From positions 47,916,486 to 47,980,485 of the forward strand of contig OX123192.2 in assembly GCA_944739405.2 (NCBI GenBank): a stretch of 64,000 nucleotides of DNA, read 5' to 3'. A program made the position numbers and the translations under genes. This document shows positions 45,467 to 56,689 of this stretch, piece by piece; the first letter of the stretch is position 1; each line of letters opens with the position of its first letter. This stretch comes from Euclidia mi (lineage: Eukaryota > Arthropoda > Insecta > Lepidoptera > Erebidae). The notes under the pieces are model-generated. The model was not told the DNA's origin. It saw nothing but the letters and a program-made list of their open reading frames with translations, and searched no databases.

Positions 45467-45670
45467 CTAAAGCAAACACATAATTCATTCATATTTATTA
45501 TGTACAAAAATATCACATTATAGGTTCCTTTTTAATTATTTTGAGTAGGTATCTATCGCAACTGCTAGGTTCTATTACTACAAAGGCAATATTCTTGAGT
45601 AATAGAAGTTTTATACATTTCTTATATCGTTAAGTTGCTAGTAGTGACTGTAGTATAATTATGCTGTTCG

Positions 45671-45768
45671 TTTTTCGTCGACCACGTGACACATCGTAGG
45701 TGTATGCCAGTTCCAGGTTTGCACTTAAATAATCATATACCGATATCGCTGATAGAATGTTACGTTCG
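45671..45768 (-). repeat. Diverged repeat paired with 61545-61640
   Basis: TCGACCACGTGACACATC ... TTTGCACTTAA ... CGATATCGCTGATAGAA aligns with a similarly spaced series of blocks at 61545-61640. Direct orientation on the plus strand, non-coding. Confidence 0.4.
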
Positions 45769-45889
45769 CCCGGTTTCAAAATATGTCAATCTTTATGTAT
45801 CACTAGTAGACAAATCTATATATATAGAATAATTAAACTGACCAGATATTTAGGCCCTTTGTATACAAATTACTGATGTAAATATTATC

Positions 45890-46207
45890 CCATAAAAAAA
45901 CAATACTTGTCAAAAAACCAAGTCTCGCTACCGTAAAAAGTTGTGAGATCCATGTAATACCAAGTCGTTTCATTAAAAATCTTTCATGTTTTAAATAAAT
46001 AGATTGACTCGGCCATCGCATGATAACACAATATATCACATAAGTAATACATACATATAAAAATTAGTCTGTTTAGTGCAATTTCCAAGTCAATCTATTT
46101 ATTTAAAACATAAAAGATTTTTAATAAACCGACTTGGTATTACATGGATCTCACAATTTTTTACGGTAGCGAGACTTAGTTTTTTTACAAGTATTGTTTT
46201 TTTATGG
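45890..46207. repeat. Foldback element with 120-bp arms
   Basis: The arms 45890-46009 and 46088-46207 are inverted copies of equal length, about 95 percent identical (six mismatches by eye), around a 78-bp spacer. No coding. Transcription would give a long double-stranded hairpin. It may be a foldback transposon or MITE; no clear target duplication seen. Confidence 0.85.
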
Positions 46208-46608
46208 CATCTCATTTCTTTTTGTAGATAGTCCTACTTTTTTCCTTTCCGGTACCTGCTACTTCTTGTACACCAACAACGAATTTTCTTAATTAAAGCC
46301 CTAACTGCAAACGTAATTTTGTAATCTTATATGTGTTTATGGGATTACAAAGTTATTTATGCAGTTGGTGTATGTTGAAAACTGGACCGAAATCGAAAAA
46401 TGTTTTAATTTTTCCTTGATTAATATACTACACACTAATTGTATTCTAAATTTTAAGCTTCTATGTCTGCTAGAAGTGCCTTAGACTTTTGATGATCGGT
46501 CAGTGAGTGACAAAATCTTGAAAATTGGCTCGTTATAATTCTTAAACTACTGGTTCAAATTAAATGAAAGTTTAAATATACCATATTTATACAATGCCTG
46601 ATTAGAAA

Positions 46609-46960
46609 CTAAAAAAACAGGCTTCTAGTTTTATCCACAACGAAGTTATAGGGGGTTGAAAATGGCCTGAATTGCTTCGAGAAAAGGATGGTACGACCGC
46701 CGACTGTGCCGCTTTTTTGCTCGACTTGGTGGGGGCACTCCCGTGCCCCCAGATTTATAAATGTAAGTCTACTCACCGTTCTAACTGCTCTTTCTGTTAT
46801 GTACCAGTGAGGTGTAAATCCTTGGTGCATGAGCGTACCGCTCTTTATGGTCAGAATGCGAGGCCACGCTTTCATTTCGAGATTTCACTTCTTCAGCGAT
46901 CGAGTGGCGGTATTGGGATGATTAAGTTTGCCTGTGGACAATATTACAGTTTGAAATAAA
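46609..46960. other. Unassigned segment with open frames on both strands
   Basis: Plus frame 46672-46959 (95 aa) and minus frame 46875-46609 (88 aa) overlap. The minus side contains GARECPHQVEQKSGTVGGRTI and a donor-like GGTGAGTAG near 46777. A 9-bp-arm hairpin (TGGGGGCAC/GTGCCCCCA) lies at about 46729-46750. I recognise no family and cannot decide the strand. Confidence 0.25.
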
Positions 46961-47008
46961 GAATTTACGTTATGGAAAATTACCTAAAAGTAACGAATAT
47001 TTCAAATA

Positions 47009-47770
47009 ACATGACGAAGAGCACGGAGCTGCAGACCATCACCAACATATTCAGATCGAACGATACCGACGGTGGCCTTGCTGACGAGTCCTAAAACGTC
47101 ACAAGCTAGAACTTACCGATGTCTTCTGAACAGTATACGGAAGAAGGCAGTAAGACACATGTCGAGAAGCACAGAGCTGCAGGTGATCACCAACATATTC
47201 AAATCGAACAGTTCCGACGGTGGCATTGCCTACAAATCTTAAAACATCACATATTACTTACCGATGTCTTCTGAACAGAAGAAGCACAGAGCTGCAGACG
47301 ATCACCAACATATTCCGATCGAACAGCTCTGCCTCGCCTACGAGTCCTACGACGTCACAAGCTAGAACTTACCGATGTCTTCTGAACAGTATACAGAAGA
47401 AGGCCGTGAGACACATGACGAAGAGCACCAAGCTGCAGACGATCACCAACATATTCAGCTCAAATAGCTCCATTGGCCTTGCCTACAAGTTCTACGACGT
47501 CACAAGCTAGAGCTTACCGGTGTCTTCCAAACAGTATACAGAAGAAGGCAGTAAGACATATGACGAGGAGCACGAAGCTGCAGACGATCACCAACATATT
47601 CAGATGGAACAGCTGCGACCGTGGCCTTGCCTACGAGTCCTACGACTAAAACTTACCGTTGTCTTTTGAACAGTATACAGAAGAAGGCCGTGAGACACAT
47701 GACGAGGAGCACGGAGCTGTAGACGATCACCAACATATTCAGATCAAATAGCTCCGATGGGGGCCCAATC
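47009..47770 (+). repeat. Tandem array, six units of about 140 bp
   Basis: The block CTGCAG-ACGATCACCAACATATTC occurs at 47029, 47177, 47292, 47433, 47578 and 47717 (spacings 148, 115, 141, 145, 139). Units also share CTTACCGATGTCTTCTGAACAG and CAGAAGAAGGC. In one frame a unit reads YRCLLNSIQKKAVRHM then LQTITNIF, faintly like an RT thumb segment, so the array may derive from LINE coding sequence. Confidence 0.85.
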
Positions 47771-47779
47771 TCCTCTACA

Positions 47780-48900
47780 ACATAACATATTTTGAGTTTA
47801 TTATTAATCTTTTGGTCTTATGCGAGGAATACTAGTGAAGTCGGTCAGAACAGGTAAATTCGACCTGTTAATGTTACACATAAATACCAGTTCTAAATAC
47901 CTGCTACAAAATAATAGGCTGTTATTTCACACTATGTAGAACAATGGGTGATTTGTGATCACTGTTATGGTTAATAGCAAGTAATCTATCTGTTGCATTT
48001 TTCATAGCATAATAATTATGAAGATGTGGTTATAAGAATTGCAAGGAACAGGTTATCTCAGTTGATTTGTATCAGGTACAGGTTGTTATCTTATGGTACT
48101 TGTATATTTAATGAATGCGATAGATACGCCTCACGCATGTTAAATTTACAAGAGAGGCAAAAGATAATTACGACTGTCAGGACCAATTACGACATTCAAA
48201 AGGACTGATTCCTTTTAATTTTATTGCGATTTTGTAATGAAAATATAAAAAGAAAATGAAAACACAAAAACTAAAATTACGCTACCCGAGTTCACGATAG
48301 CCTTCATCCTTTAATTCCTTATTTCGATCTTTTATATCTTCCTTTCGCGGTATTAGCCTCCATTTTCTCTGACTTATTACAAGATCATCAAAAAAACTCG
48401 ATTTCACAATTCATTTAAGTGTAGTCAATTTTGAGTAATATTTATTGCTTACGAAAATACTGACAAGACCATTCAATTTAAGCACATCTTTTTATTTTTT
48501 CTGAAATGCTTCTTTTTTAAATTTTAGCATAAACTTTTAGTATAAGTGCTCTTAAATATTTACATAGTTTATTATAGCACTTCAAATATCACTTAAGTAT
48601 TCTGAATACTCTAAAAGGTTTATTCTGAATTCACAGTAAAATTTCGACTAACTTGTTATTAATTAATGGAAATTTTATTAATGAGACTAGTTTTAATATT
48701 TTATCGTTGCTTTCATACTTATTGAGATAGAATATAAAACACTATTTAATTTCAGGATTTAAATACATTATACCCGCAGCTCTGGACGCTTAGGTTTCCA
48801 ATATTGCGAAAACTATAGCCTGTGCGTAATTCAAATGTATAAGCTATATTACTGCAAAATTCTAACAATAATCGATGCAGTAGTTTTGAGTGAAATAATT
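47780..48900. other. A+T-rich DNA, nothing recognised
   Basis: Short chance frames only. No repeat or RNA gene that I can support. Confidence 0.35.
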
Positions 48901-48904
48901 ATTG

Positions 48905-49095
48905 ACATCCATACATCTTTATATATATTTCTTGTGTGTGTGTGTATGTCACTGAACTCCTAAACGACTGGACCAATTTTGATGAAATTTTTGTGTGTGT
49001 TCAAGAGGACTTGAGAATGGTTTAGATTTACAAAAAAAATGCGAATATTAAAAAAAAATGTGAAGGTACGAATTTCACCGGTTCAGCTAGTAATA
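48905..49095 (+). repeat. Dispersed repeat R2, plus orientation
   Basis: TGTATGTCACTGAACTCC ... GGACTTGAGAATGG ... TTCACCGGTTCAGCTAG. The central part is the reverse complement of about 6860-6990. Non-coding. Confidence 0.55.
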
Positions 49096-49620
49096 TATAT
49101 TATATACGGAGAAATAATAGTAGTACCGTTTTTTGCTTTACATATTCTATTTAATAACAACGAATGGCCTCTAAATCAACTTTCTAACATAGCATCCAGT
49201 CAGCAGTCAGCAGCTGCTGTGCAAATCTCTAAACAATGTCATAAATGGATGGGTCAGCATATCATACATGTTACCTCTACATTTTCATTTTCATTTTTTA
49301 GACTAGTATCGCTTTTATGTTAAGATATTGTAAACAACTATTTTTAACCTACAATAAATAAAAGTGAAAACTGAAGCGCGATACTATTTTAATTTGAATT
49401 TTAAAAATAATGTTGGGCTAAAACCGATACGTAAACTTTTTAAACAACACATCGCTGAGAGTATGATAACATTATTATGCTCTCAGCAAAAGTAAAAATT
49501 TGCTTTGCGTTAACAGCAAAGCGAAAATACCTTTACTATCAATGGCGTTACACACCGGTTACCGCGGCGATTGACCGTTGTTTATAAATATAAATGTGAG
49601 GATAAACTAGGCATACACTG

Positions 49621-50635
49621 ACTGGTTTACCATCGAGAAAGGTGTTAGACAAGGATGTGTAGCGTCGCCGTGGCTGTTTAACCTCTTCATGGACAGTTGT
49701 TTGCAAGATTTGAAAAATAGTGACTGTGGATTAAGGATGAATGGGTTACTCGTTAAATGCCTCCTTTATGCTGATGATCAGGTTATACTTGTGTCTTCAG
49801 CGGAGGAGTTGCAGGAGATGGTAACAATCATGCATGATGCGTTAGAGAGGAAATTAATGAAAGTGAATGTAAGTAAAAAGAATGTTATGGTTTTTGAAAA
49901 GGAGGAATGCGTTACGGCTTGTAATGTTTAGCGTTTAGTGAGTGGAACAAGTGAATGAGTTTGTTTACTTAGGTACGATGTTTACAAGAGATGGTAAGAA
50001 TGAAGAAGATTTTGAAAAAAGAGTTAATGCAGGTAATAGAGTTAATGAAGCTCTGAAGGCGTTTATGAAAAGTCAAAACGTGTCCAAAAAGAGAGGTTCG
50101 GCTGTGCATAGAGGGGTGTACTAACACCCCTCTATGCACAGCCAAACCTCTCTAAATAGGCACTAGCCTACCCTTATGTATGGTAGTGAAAGTTGGCTGA
50201 GTTGAAATGCTGTAGAAATGAGAGCACTGAGAAGTATGTGTGGTGTATCTTTGACCGACAGAGTAAAGAATTATGAGATAAGAGAGTGGTGTGGGGTAAA
50301 AGAAGATGTAGTGACAAGCATCGAGAAAGGTATGTCAAGATGGTTTGGGCACATGGAGAGGATGGATGACGAAAGACTGACAAAGAAGATATATAAGGCA
50401 AGTGTGAATGGGGCAGGACGAAGGGGAAGACCTACGCGGACGTTCTCTGACCAGATTGGAGACATCCTAAAAAAGAATAGGTCAGAAGTACCCTAAACAG
50501 AAGAGCATGCATGAGAAACTTGATGGGAGTGAATGAAGCAAGAGAGGTATGTCAGGATCGTTGCAAATGGCGTTCCGTAGTCTCTGCCTACCCCTCTGGG
50601 AAACAGGCGTGAGTCTATCTATGTATGTATGTGTT
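49621..50635 (+). pseudogene. RTE-like LINE, RT and C-terminal fragment
   Basis: 5'-truncated LINE copy. It opens with GVRQGCVASPWLFNLFMD, followed by CLLYADDQVILVSS (catalytic pair intact) and a stop near 49931. FVYLGTMFTRDGK continues from about 49942 to 50124, where a palindromic insertion breaks the frame. Then MRALRSMCGVSLTDRV, RWFGHMERMDD and GRRGRPTRTFSDQI follow to 50496. The 3' UTR ends ACCCCTCTGGGAAACAGGCG plus a (TATG)n tail near 50632. The same 3' end occurs inverted at 62591-62700. Confidence 0.75.
50090..50153. repeat. 30-bp-arm hairpin inside the LINE fragment
   Basis: Arms 50090-50119 and 50124-50153 are inverted copies with one mismatch and a 4-nt loop (ACTA). The left arm is normal LINE coding sequence (KRGSAVHRGV); the right arm is its inverted duplicate, disrupting the frame. 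Confidence 0.85.
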
Positions 50636-50832
50636 ACGGGCAACTTGAGAAGTCTGGTCCCTATGAATATAGACCGCCCTGTATAAATAATGCCCATGTC
50701 ACATGGGCAATTTGATTAAAATTGCATGCCTAATCACTTTTCCCGGTCAGTATGAATAAGGGCAAATACGTTTTGGGCAAAATAATAAAACAAATGAAAC
50801 GAAGGTTAGGTGAGACTGTAATTCAAGTAAGT

Positions 50833-50985
50833 AGGTTATGTTTGGTTCTCTTGTGACACTTAACCCAAAAATAGGAGCGCTGCGAAGCAGGGCTCCGTCA
50901 ACTTAGTGTTTTTTTACCAGTAAGATTTACAGAAACACTAAATTGGCGGAGCCCTGCTTCCTCCTCCTATTTTTGGACTAGATGT
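50833..50985 (+). repeat. Hairpin-bearing repeat R4, copy 3, with inverted partner
   Basis: GTTATGTTTGGTTCTCTTGTG leads into GGAGCGCTGC-GAA-GCAGGGCTCC (50874-50896). About 35 bases later a reverse-complemented copy of the hairpin region (about 50932-50985, GGCGGAGCCCTGCTTCC) follows, so the whole forms a larger foldback. Confidence 0.6.
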
Positions 50986-50989
50986 GTAT

Positions 50990-51425
50990 CTAAATTATAG
51001 AGATACAAGGCAAAAACTTTTTAACAAAGCCATATAATCTAACGACGATTCTAAAACTGACAATTTTGAACTATTATAATTTATTATTCTATATTCAGAG
51101 TTGATATTATGTTCAAAATTAGGTAATACTTTTTCGTGCAATGATGGAGAATATTAATTTAGTTTTTGTTTGTGCAAAGAAAATTGAAGTATGGTATATA
51201 TTGCATTTTTAATAGAATTAATTATGAGTTGCAACAAAACCACGCAAGTCTTTATTTGGCCATGATACCCTTTTAAACTATAATATACTTTTACATAGTG
51301 TTATTAGGACAAAAGTTACATATCAATAACAAAAAGTTACTTAAATGATAATTTCATAACCAAAGGTCATCTTACCAAGTAACACTGACAGACCCACTGA
51401 CTGACTGACTGACTATTGATGAGTC
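50990..51425. other. A+T-rich DNA, nothing recognised
   Basis: No frame or repeat supported. A short TGACTGACTGACTG run occurs near 51398. Confidence 0.35.
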
Positions 51426-51427
51426 TT

Positions 51428-51655
51428 TGCAGTGTCTCGGGTTCAAACCCACGGTGTACAACGATAACTTTCCGAAGTTATGTGCTTATTTTAATGTTAA
51501 TTATCCCTCACTAAACGGTGAATCAGCAAAGCAACCAAAAACATGATATGAAAAATAATTTTCAGGCATCTGCATGTCTCTGTCAGGCAAGTTTTCGTAA
51601 TATATGTTAAGTCTGCCTACCCGCACTTGACTAGTGTAGTGGATGTCTATAGTAA
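51428..51655 (+). mobile_element. SINE family S1, truncated copy
   Basis: B-box GGGTTCAAACCC at its left end, then CTTTCCGAAGTTATGTGC, CTCACTAAACGGTGAA and CTACCCGCACTTGACTAGTG, matching 22797-23110 in order with many differences. The A-box part is poor. Confidence 0.55.
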
Positions 51656-52124
51656 AAAGTATGGTAAACGCTTACCATAGGCAGGCCAAAGTTATACACA
51701 TTGTACGCAGAAAGTATATAAATGAGAAAGCTAGTCCAAAATACGCCGAACTTACAAAATACCTAAGAAAATAAGACAGAAGTAATTTCTCGTAAATGCG
51801 TAGCAAGCCCAAATTAATAATCTCCACTGATTCCGATACTAATATCTTTAATATCAGAACACTATGATGAATGGTTTTGCTACTAAACCCGTTGTTTGAT
51901 AATTGAAACTTGAAAATATTTGCTAAAGGCAATCGCCTCGTCTTCTGTTACGGAGCAATCAATAACGTTTATTAAGGATTTGGATGTAGACAGGCAAAGT
52001 GACTTAATGGTTGAAGTTTTTGATGGATGGTGAATATTATGATTCTGATTTCCGTAAGGCTTCAGAAGTGTTTTCTTCGATGGAATTGTTGGTTATTTGA
52101 AAAGCTGCTGTTTCGGCAATGGCG

Positions 52125-52440
52125 TTACAAGTAGGTTAGAATAATTTCATTTCTGCTTTGTTTTCATCCGTGTGGTGACGGATTAAGAATACAAAATATT
52201 ACTACCTGATTTAATTCGGTGGGTGTCGTAAGAAGCGACATAAATATATACGAAGCAAATAGTATATATTTTCAAAGAGACAGAAAATTCAACATCAAAC
52301 CTTATAATAACCCATCTTGCCAGTTTCATATAGTAGGTCAAATACTTCTGTTGATATATTTATATTCTTCTTTTTCTCATAACGATTATGTAAGACAAGT
52401 TAGAAAATACTGAAGTCCAGCAGTGGACTGCGAAAAGCTG
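52125..52440 (+). repeat. Degenerate retroposon, family S3
   Basis: CGTGTGGTGACGGATTAAGAAT, GGTGGGTGTCGTAAGAAGCGAC and GTCCAGCAGTGGACTG occur in the same order as on the minus strand of the 236-bp insertion at 56101-56336, but spread over a longer distance. Confidence 0.5.
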
Positions 52441-52449
52441 TAAAGGACT

Positions 52450-53095
52450 TTCGCGATATAAAAATATTTTTAAACAAAATTATGATTCTTTTAAGATGAC
52501 ACTGTTCCCTTTTTTTCACATGTATTGTCGTTTTTTTGCAAGGTAGTGGTGTTACAAGTAATGTAGGTTAGTATTATAATACTGATTTTGGTAGTTCCCT
52601 TTTCAAGTAAATCTTACTTGTTGATTGAAAAACTATTTATTATAAAAATGGCTGTATGTTAACATTATCTCGTGGGTTTCGACTTTCTTACTCCTTGTGT
52701 TTTTCTTCTAATAGCGAATCCTATATCCTACTCAGAACAACTAGACTTAAGAAGGTTAATTAATATTATGAACTCGTTTGTATAGTTTATTCATAAACTT
52801 TATTATATTCATGAAATATATCCGCTTCGTAGCTGCCTCTGAAACTTCATCTCTGAACTAAAACTTCAGCTCAATGAGACAATTTAATCTGAGGTAACCA
52901 CGATTAACGGCAAACAAAAAAACCGGGATTACTTTTTACTCTTGGAAACTACTTTTAGTTTTTTAGTTCATTGAAAAACTACGTGGGTACTTTACAAGTA
53001 AACAATCGTCTCGGTGGAAAAAATCTCTTTAAAATATATAGCCTCAGTATTTCAAGTAAATTTTAGGGTTTAATTGTTAAAAATTGCACGCGTGA
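52450..53095. other. A+T-rich DNA, nothing recognised
   Basis: Flank of LINE B. No feature supported. Confidence 0.35.
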
Positions 53096-53465
53096 TCAGG
53101 GTAAACGTTATCTCCAAGAAATTCCCAGAGATACACAAGTTATCTGTGAAGTTGTGCGTGTCAACAAACACAGTGACAGTTACACTAAAAACTAAAGAAT
53201 TACAAACATTTGTGTACTGGTGACTCAATAAGTGGAACTGAATCTAGTGCTACAACAGTGATATGTACATTACCTCTCGTGAACGCATATATATCACAAT
53301 AACGGTGAAAAAACTGTGAAAACTAATATTTTAAAACAGTGCCATCTCGTAAAAATCGTAAGAACTACGTAGCACAGTTGTTACATACAACAGATTGTGC
53401 CTATAAGTCGCTTTCAAATCGATCAGAAAGCAATCATACATTTCCCACAACCTAGCGCTGTCGCC

Positions 53466-53530
53466 GTAGCCCCAGTAGCTATCGTGTGTGGTCTAACATC
53501 ACAAGGCGTGAGATCGAATCCCGCTGAGAC
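53466..53530 (+). promoter_or_regulatory. tRNA-like segment in LINE B leader
   Basis: GTAGCCCCAGTAGCTATCG ... GTGAGATCGAATCCCGC has the spacing of tRNA A- and B-boxes; the B-box (GATCGAATCC) fits consensus. It lies about 110 bases before the ORF1 ATG, paralleling LINE A. Confidence 0.45.
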
Positions 53531-53640
53531 TGCTGACACTTTTTGTGATTTATAAAATTTCTGTGAATATTGAAATAACACCAGTACGTTGTTCTACCAT
53601 CTAATAATGGATTCACCGATGATTAAATACATCATCACCT

Positions 53641-54631
53641 ATGAATCACTCGGATACTCGACGCAGTTTACCCGACTTTTCGAAAGCGTTATTAAATAGC
53701 GATGTAGAAGAATTAAGGAACGAAATAATGTATCTGAAAATGGAATTAGAAAAATCTCAACAGGAAGTAGACAACCTGAATACAGAAAATATCTCGCTTC
53801 AGAAAATCATTGAATGCCAAGAAACAAAAATTAATAGACTAAAATTATTATGTTCAGAGTATTCTAGTGGCATAAAAACAACACAGAAAAATATGAAAAA
53901 ATCAAAAACAATATCAAAGGAAAGTCCTGTTGTCACAAAAATTAACCTAAATGAAAGTTACGATAATATGCACATCAGTGTAAGGAGTACAACTCCCCAA
54001 ACATCTTGTACTATGATTACTTCGCAAATAAACTGTGATAACTAGAATTCACAAGAAACAAGCATATGTAAGAAACTTCCTCTGACTGAGCGTCGTATGG
54101 CAAAAAAAAACGATATTTCAACAGGAACTAATAGGAACAGAGTACTGATATTTTCTGATGAACGTACACCTATGAGATATCTACTACAGAAACTAACTGG
54201 ATCTGAATTCTTTGTGCAATGTATATGCAAGCCTGGTGCCACTACCGACAAACTACTGGAATCATCTCTAATATTATGCCAAGACTTTAGTAAGTTTGAT
54301 TATGTTGTAATTGTGTGTGGTAACAACGATAGGGACCCATTAAGAGTACAATCATCTTTATATTTTTATTTAGATAAACTAGCGCAAACAAATGTTTTAT
54401 TATGTGACACAAAAAAAAGGTAGATTTCTAAATGAGATTAAATTAAGAGAAACCTTTCGTTATATTTGTTCTCAGTTCTGTCACAGTGTATTAATTGTAA
54501 ACTTAGATCAAATGGTGCCTGATAATATTTTCTATAAGATACTTTGCAGAATTATATTGAGAGATTTACTTCATATAAATTATAAAAATAACTACCTACG
54601 AGCATTAAATACATCGAGTCAAATGTTTTAA
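53641..54631 (+). pseudogene. LINE B ORF1 (coiled coil + SGNH-like segment)
   Basis: ATG 53641 opens a frame with a strong coiled coil (residues about 20-75, Glu/Leu/Lys heptads). It stops at TAG 54043-54045 and continues in the same frame through an SGNH-like segment (VLIFSDERTP, CKPGATTDKLL, VIVCGNND) to 54423. A slip in the A-run near 54410-54418 moves it to another frame that ends at 54631. It is homologous to LINE A ORF1 in layout. Confidence 0.7.
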
Positions 54632-54641
54632 TATTAAAACC

Positions 54642-56468
54642 GTGACGACTGGCACTCAAACAAATTCACCTTCGCGACCTAATTTATTATCAGCGCAAAC
54701 TCAAACGGAAAATCATTTTACAATATTCCACAATAACATACAAGGTATGAGGTCAAAAATAGGTGATTTGGAATTGCTAGTTGAGTCCAATAACAGAGAC
54801 GTCCTCTGTCTAAGTGAAACATTTTTGAGAGACAGAAACTCCGAAATTTTGCATAAAATGGCAGCATATTTCTCAAGGAAAAATAAATCTCGCGGTGGTG
54901 TCTGTATCTATGTAAAAAAGTCGACACATGAATTATGTAATTATAGACCAATTGCATTGCTACCATCTATATTGAAAATCTTTGAAAAGATTATTTATAT
55001 TAGAATAGTAAAGTTTTTAGACGTAAATAATATTCTCAATGAAAATCAGTTTGTATTTCAAAAAAATAAAACCACATTTTTGGCAATTTATAAAATTTTT
55101 AGTACTCTTTGGAGTAACATGAATAATATCAAAAAAATACGCTGCTCTTTTTATCGATATGTTGAAAGCTTTCGACTGTGTAGAATAACATATAATATTT
55201 TGCTAAATCAATTAGAAGGTATAGGCATAAGAGGAGTTGCTTTAAAACTAATAGACAATTATTTGAACAATAGAATGCAGGCAACTGCTATTGAAGTCTA
55301 TAATAATTCAACAAAAATGTTAGAAAAAGTACAATCTAAATATGAAAATGTAAAATTAGGTGTGCCTCAAGGTAGCACATTGGGGCCCTTGTTATTTTTA
55401 ATATATGTAAACGAACTTCCAAGCATAGTTAACCACCTTTGCATAAAGTATGCTGATGATACAATAATTTTCATCTCTAATGATGATTCCAATGACGTTA
55501 GCTTTAGTAATGAAATAAATAAGACATTAAAAATTGTTACAAACTGGTTGCAGATATTAAACTTGAAAGTAAATCTCTCAAAAACGAAGCTGTTACAATT
55601 CAGGAACTACAAAAGCAAGCCTTCTCAACTAAAAATAACCGTCTCAGATATAGAAATGGAAAAGGTTCAAGATATAAACTTCCTTGGCGTTACAATCGAT
55701 CAACATCTAAACTGGAAAGCCCATATTGAAAAATTAAATAAATAAATATCAAGTGCTTGCTATGCATTGTCAGTGCTAAAAGAGACTACCAATGTAAACG
55801 TTACTAGGAACGCCTACTTTGGTACGGTATATCCACTTTTAATCTATAGCATCATTTACTGGGATAACTCCACCAATGTAGAATCTACGTATATTCTTCA
55901 AAAAAATGCCTAAGAACCATCTATAAAATGCATAGTACTGAGTCATTAAGAGATGTTTTCAGGTCAAATGGGTTCCTCACTTTGACAACTATTTACATAC
56001 TAGAGATATGTTTATTTGTTAAAAACAACATGCACTGTTTTAATGTCAAATCGGAGACTAAGTGCAATATTCGCAATAAATACAAATACAACATAAACTT
56101 CATCATCATCAGCCTTTAACAGTCCACTGCTGCTGGACTAGGCCTCTCTTTTGAAAGGAGGAACTGGCCTACTATACCACGCTGGCCAAACGGGTTGGTA
56201 TCAAGTTTTCCTTCCCTCACAGTGGTGTTCTCTGCATAATATGCTCCCTCTGTCGGCTCTTACGACACCCATGGGATGATATGGGGTGGTGACATTCCGA
56301 ATTCTTAATCCGTCACCACACGGACGTACACTTACTTACAACATAAACTTACCTAACATAAAAAACATGATATATTATAAAAGCACCTATATCACTGCTA
56401 TTCGTATATTTAATCATTTACCCACAGCTATTAAACCATTAAATGGTAAAATTTTCAAGACAACTTAA
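54642..56468 (+). pseudogene. LINE B ORF2 with fused endonuclease-RT after a large deletion
   Basis: The frame starts like LINE A ORF2 (FHNNIQGMRSK, CLSETF, GGVCIYV). At about residue 95 it jumps directly to NYRPIALLPSILKIFEK, which in LINE A lies near residue 529. Roughly 430 codons, including most endonuclease active-site motifs, are gone without loss of frame. Motif A is degraded (the CSFYRYVESF region). GVPQGSTLGPLLFLIYVNELP and IKYADDTIIF are kept. Stop TAA 55743-55745; remnants continue to about 56100 and, beyond the inserted retroposon, to 56468. Confidence 0.8.
56101..56336 (-). mobile_element. Retroposon S3 (236 bp) inserted in LINE B
   Basis: Flanked by a perfect 14-bp duplication TACAACATAAACTT at 56087-56100 and 56337-56350. 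On the minus strand it contains GTGTGGTGACGGATTAAGAAT, GTGTCGTAAGAGCCGAC and GTCCAGCAGCAGTGGAC and ends in a GATGATGATG tail, so it is a SINE-like retroposon in reverse orientation. No clear A/B-box, so it is perhaps a 5'-truncated copy. Confidence 0.85.
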
Positions 56469-56689
56469 AAAAAATGGTTATTGAGTAATGTATTTTATAA
56501 TTTACAACAGTTCTTTTCTAACAAATTTACCTAATCTTGAGAGATTTTAACTACCTATGCATGTATTTCTTTGTATTGCATATCCGGTGTGGATAAACTG
56601 TTGGACTTAGTACTGTAATATATCTTGATGTAAGACCTTACCTGTACACAGTTACGCAATAAAAATATCTTTATCTTTACGCAATAAAA

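Noticed and set aside
46609..46960. Host exon with GTGAGT donor on the minus strand
   Set aside because: Every frame crossing the candidate acceptor meets a stop before the donor or has no recognisable protein, so I did not call it a CDS.
47009..47770. CRISPR-like array (regular repeats)
   Set aside because: Units are about 140 bp and similar throughout, with no unique spacers; this is a eukaryotic tandem repeat.
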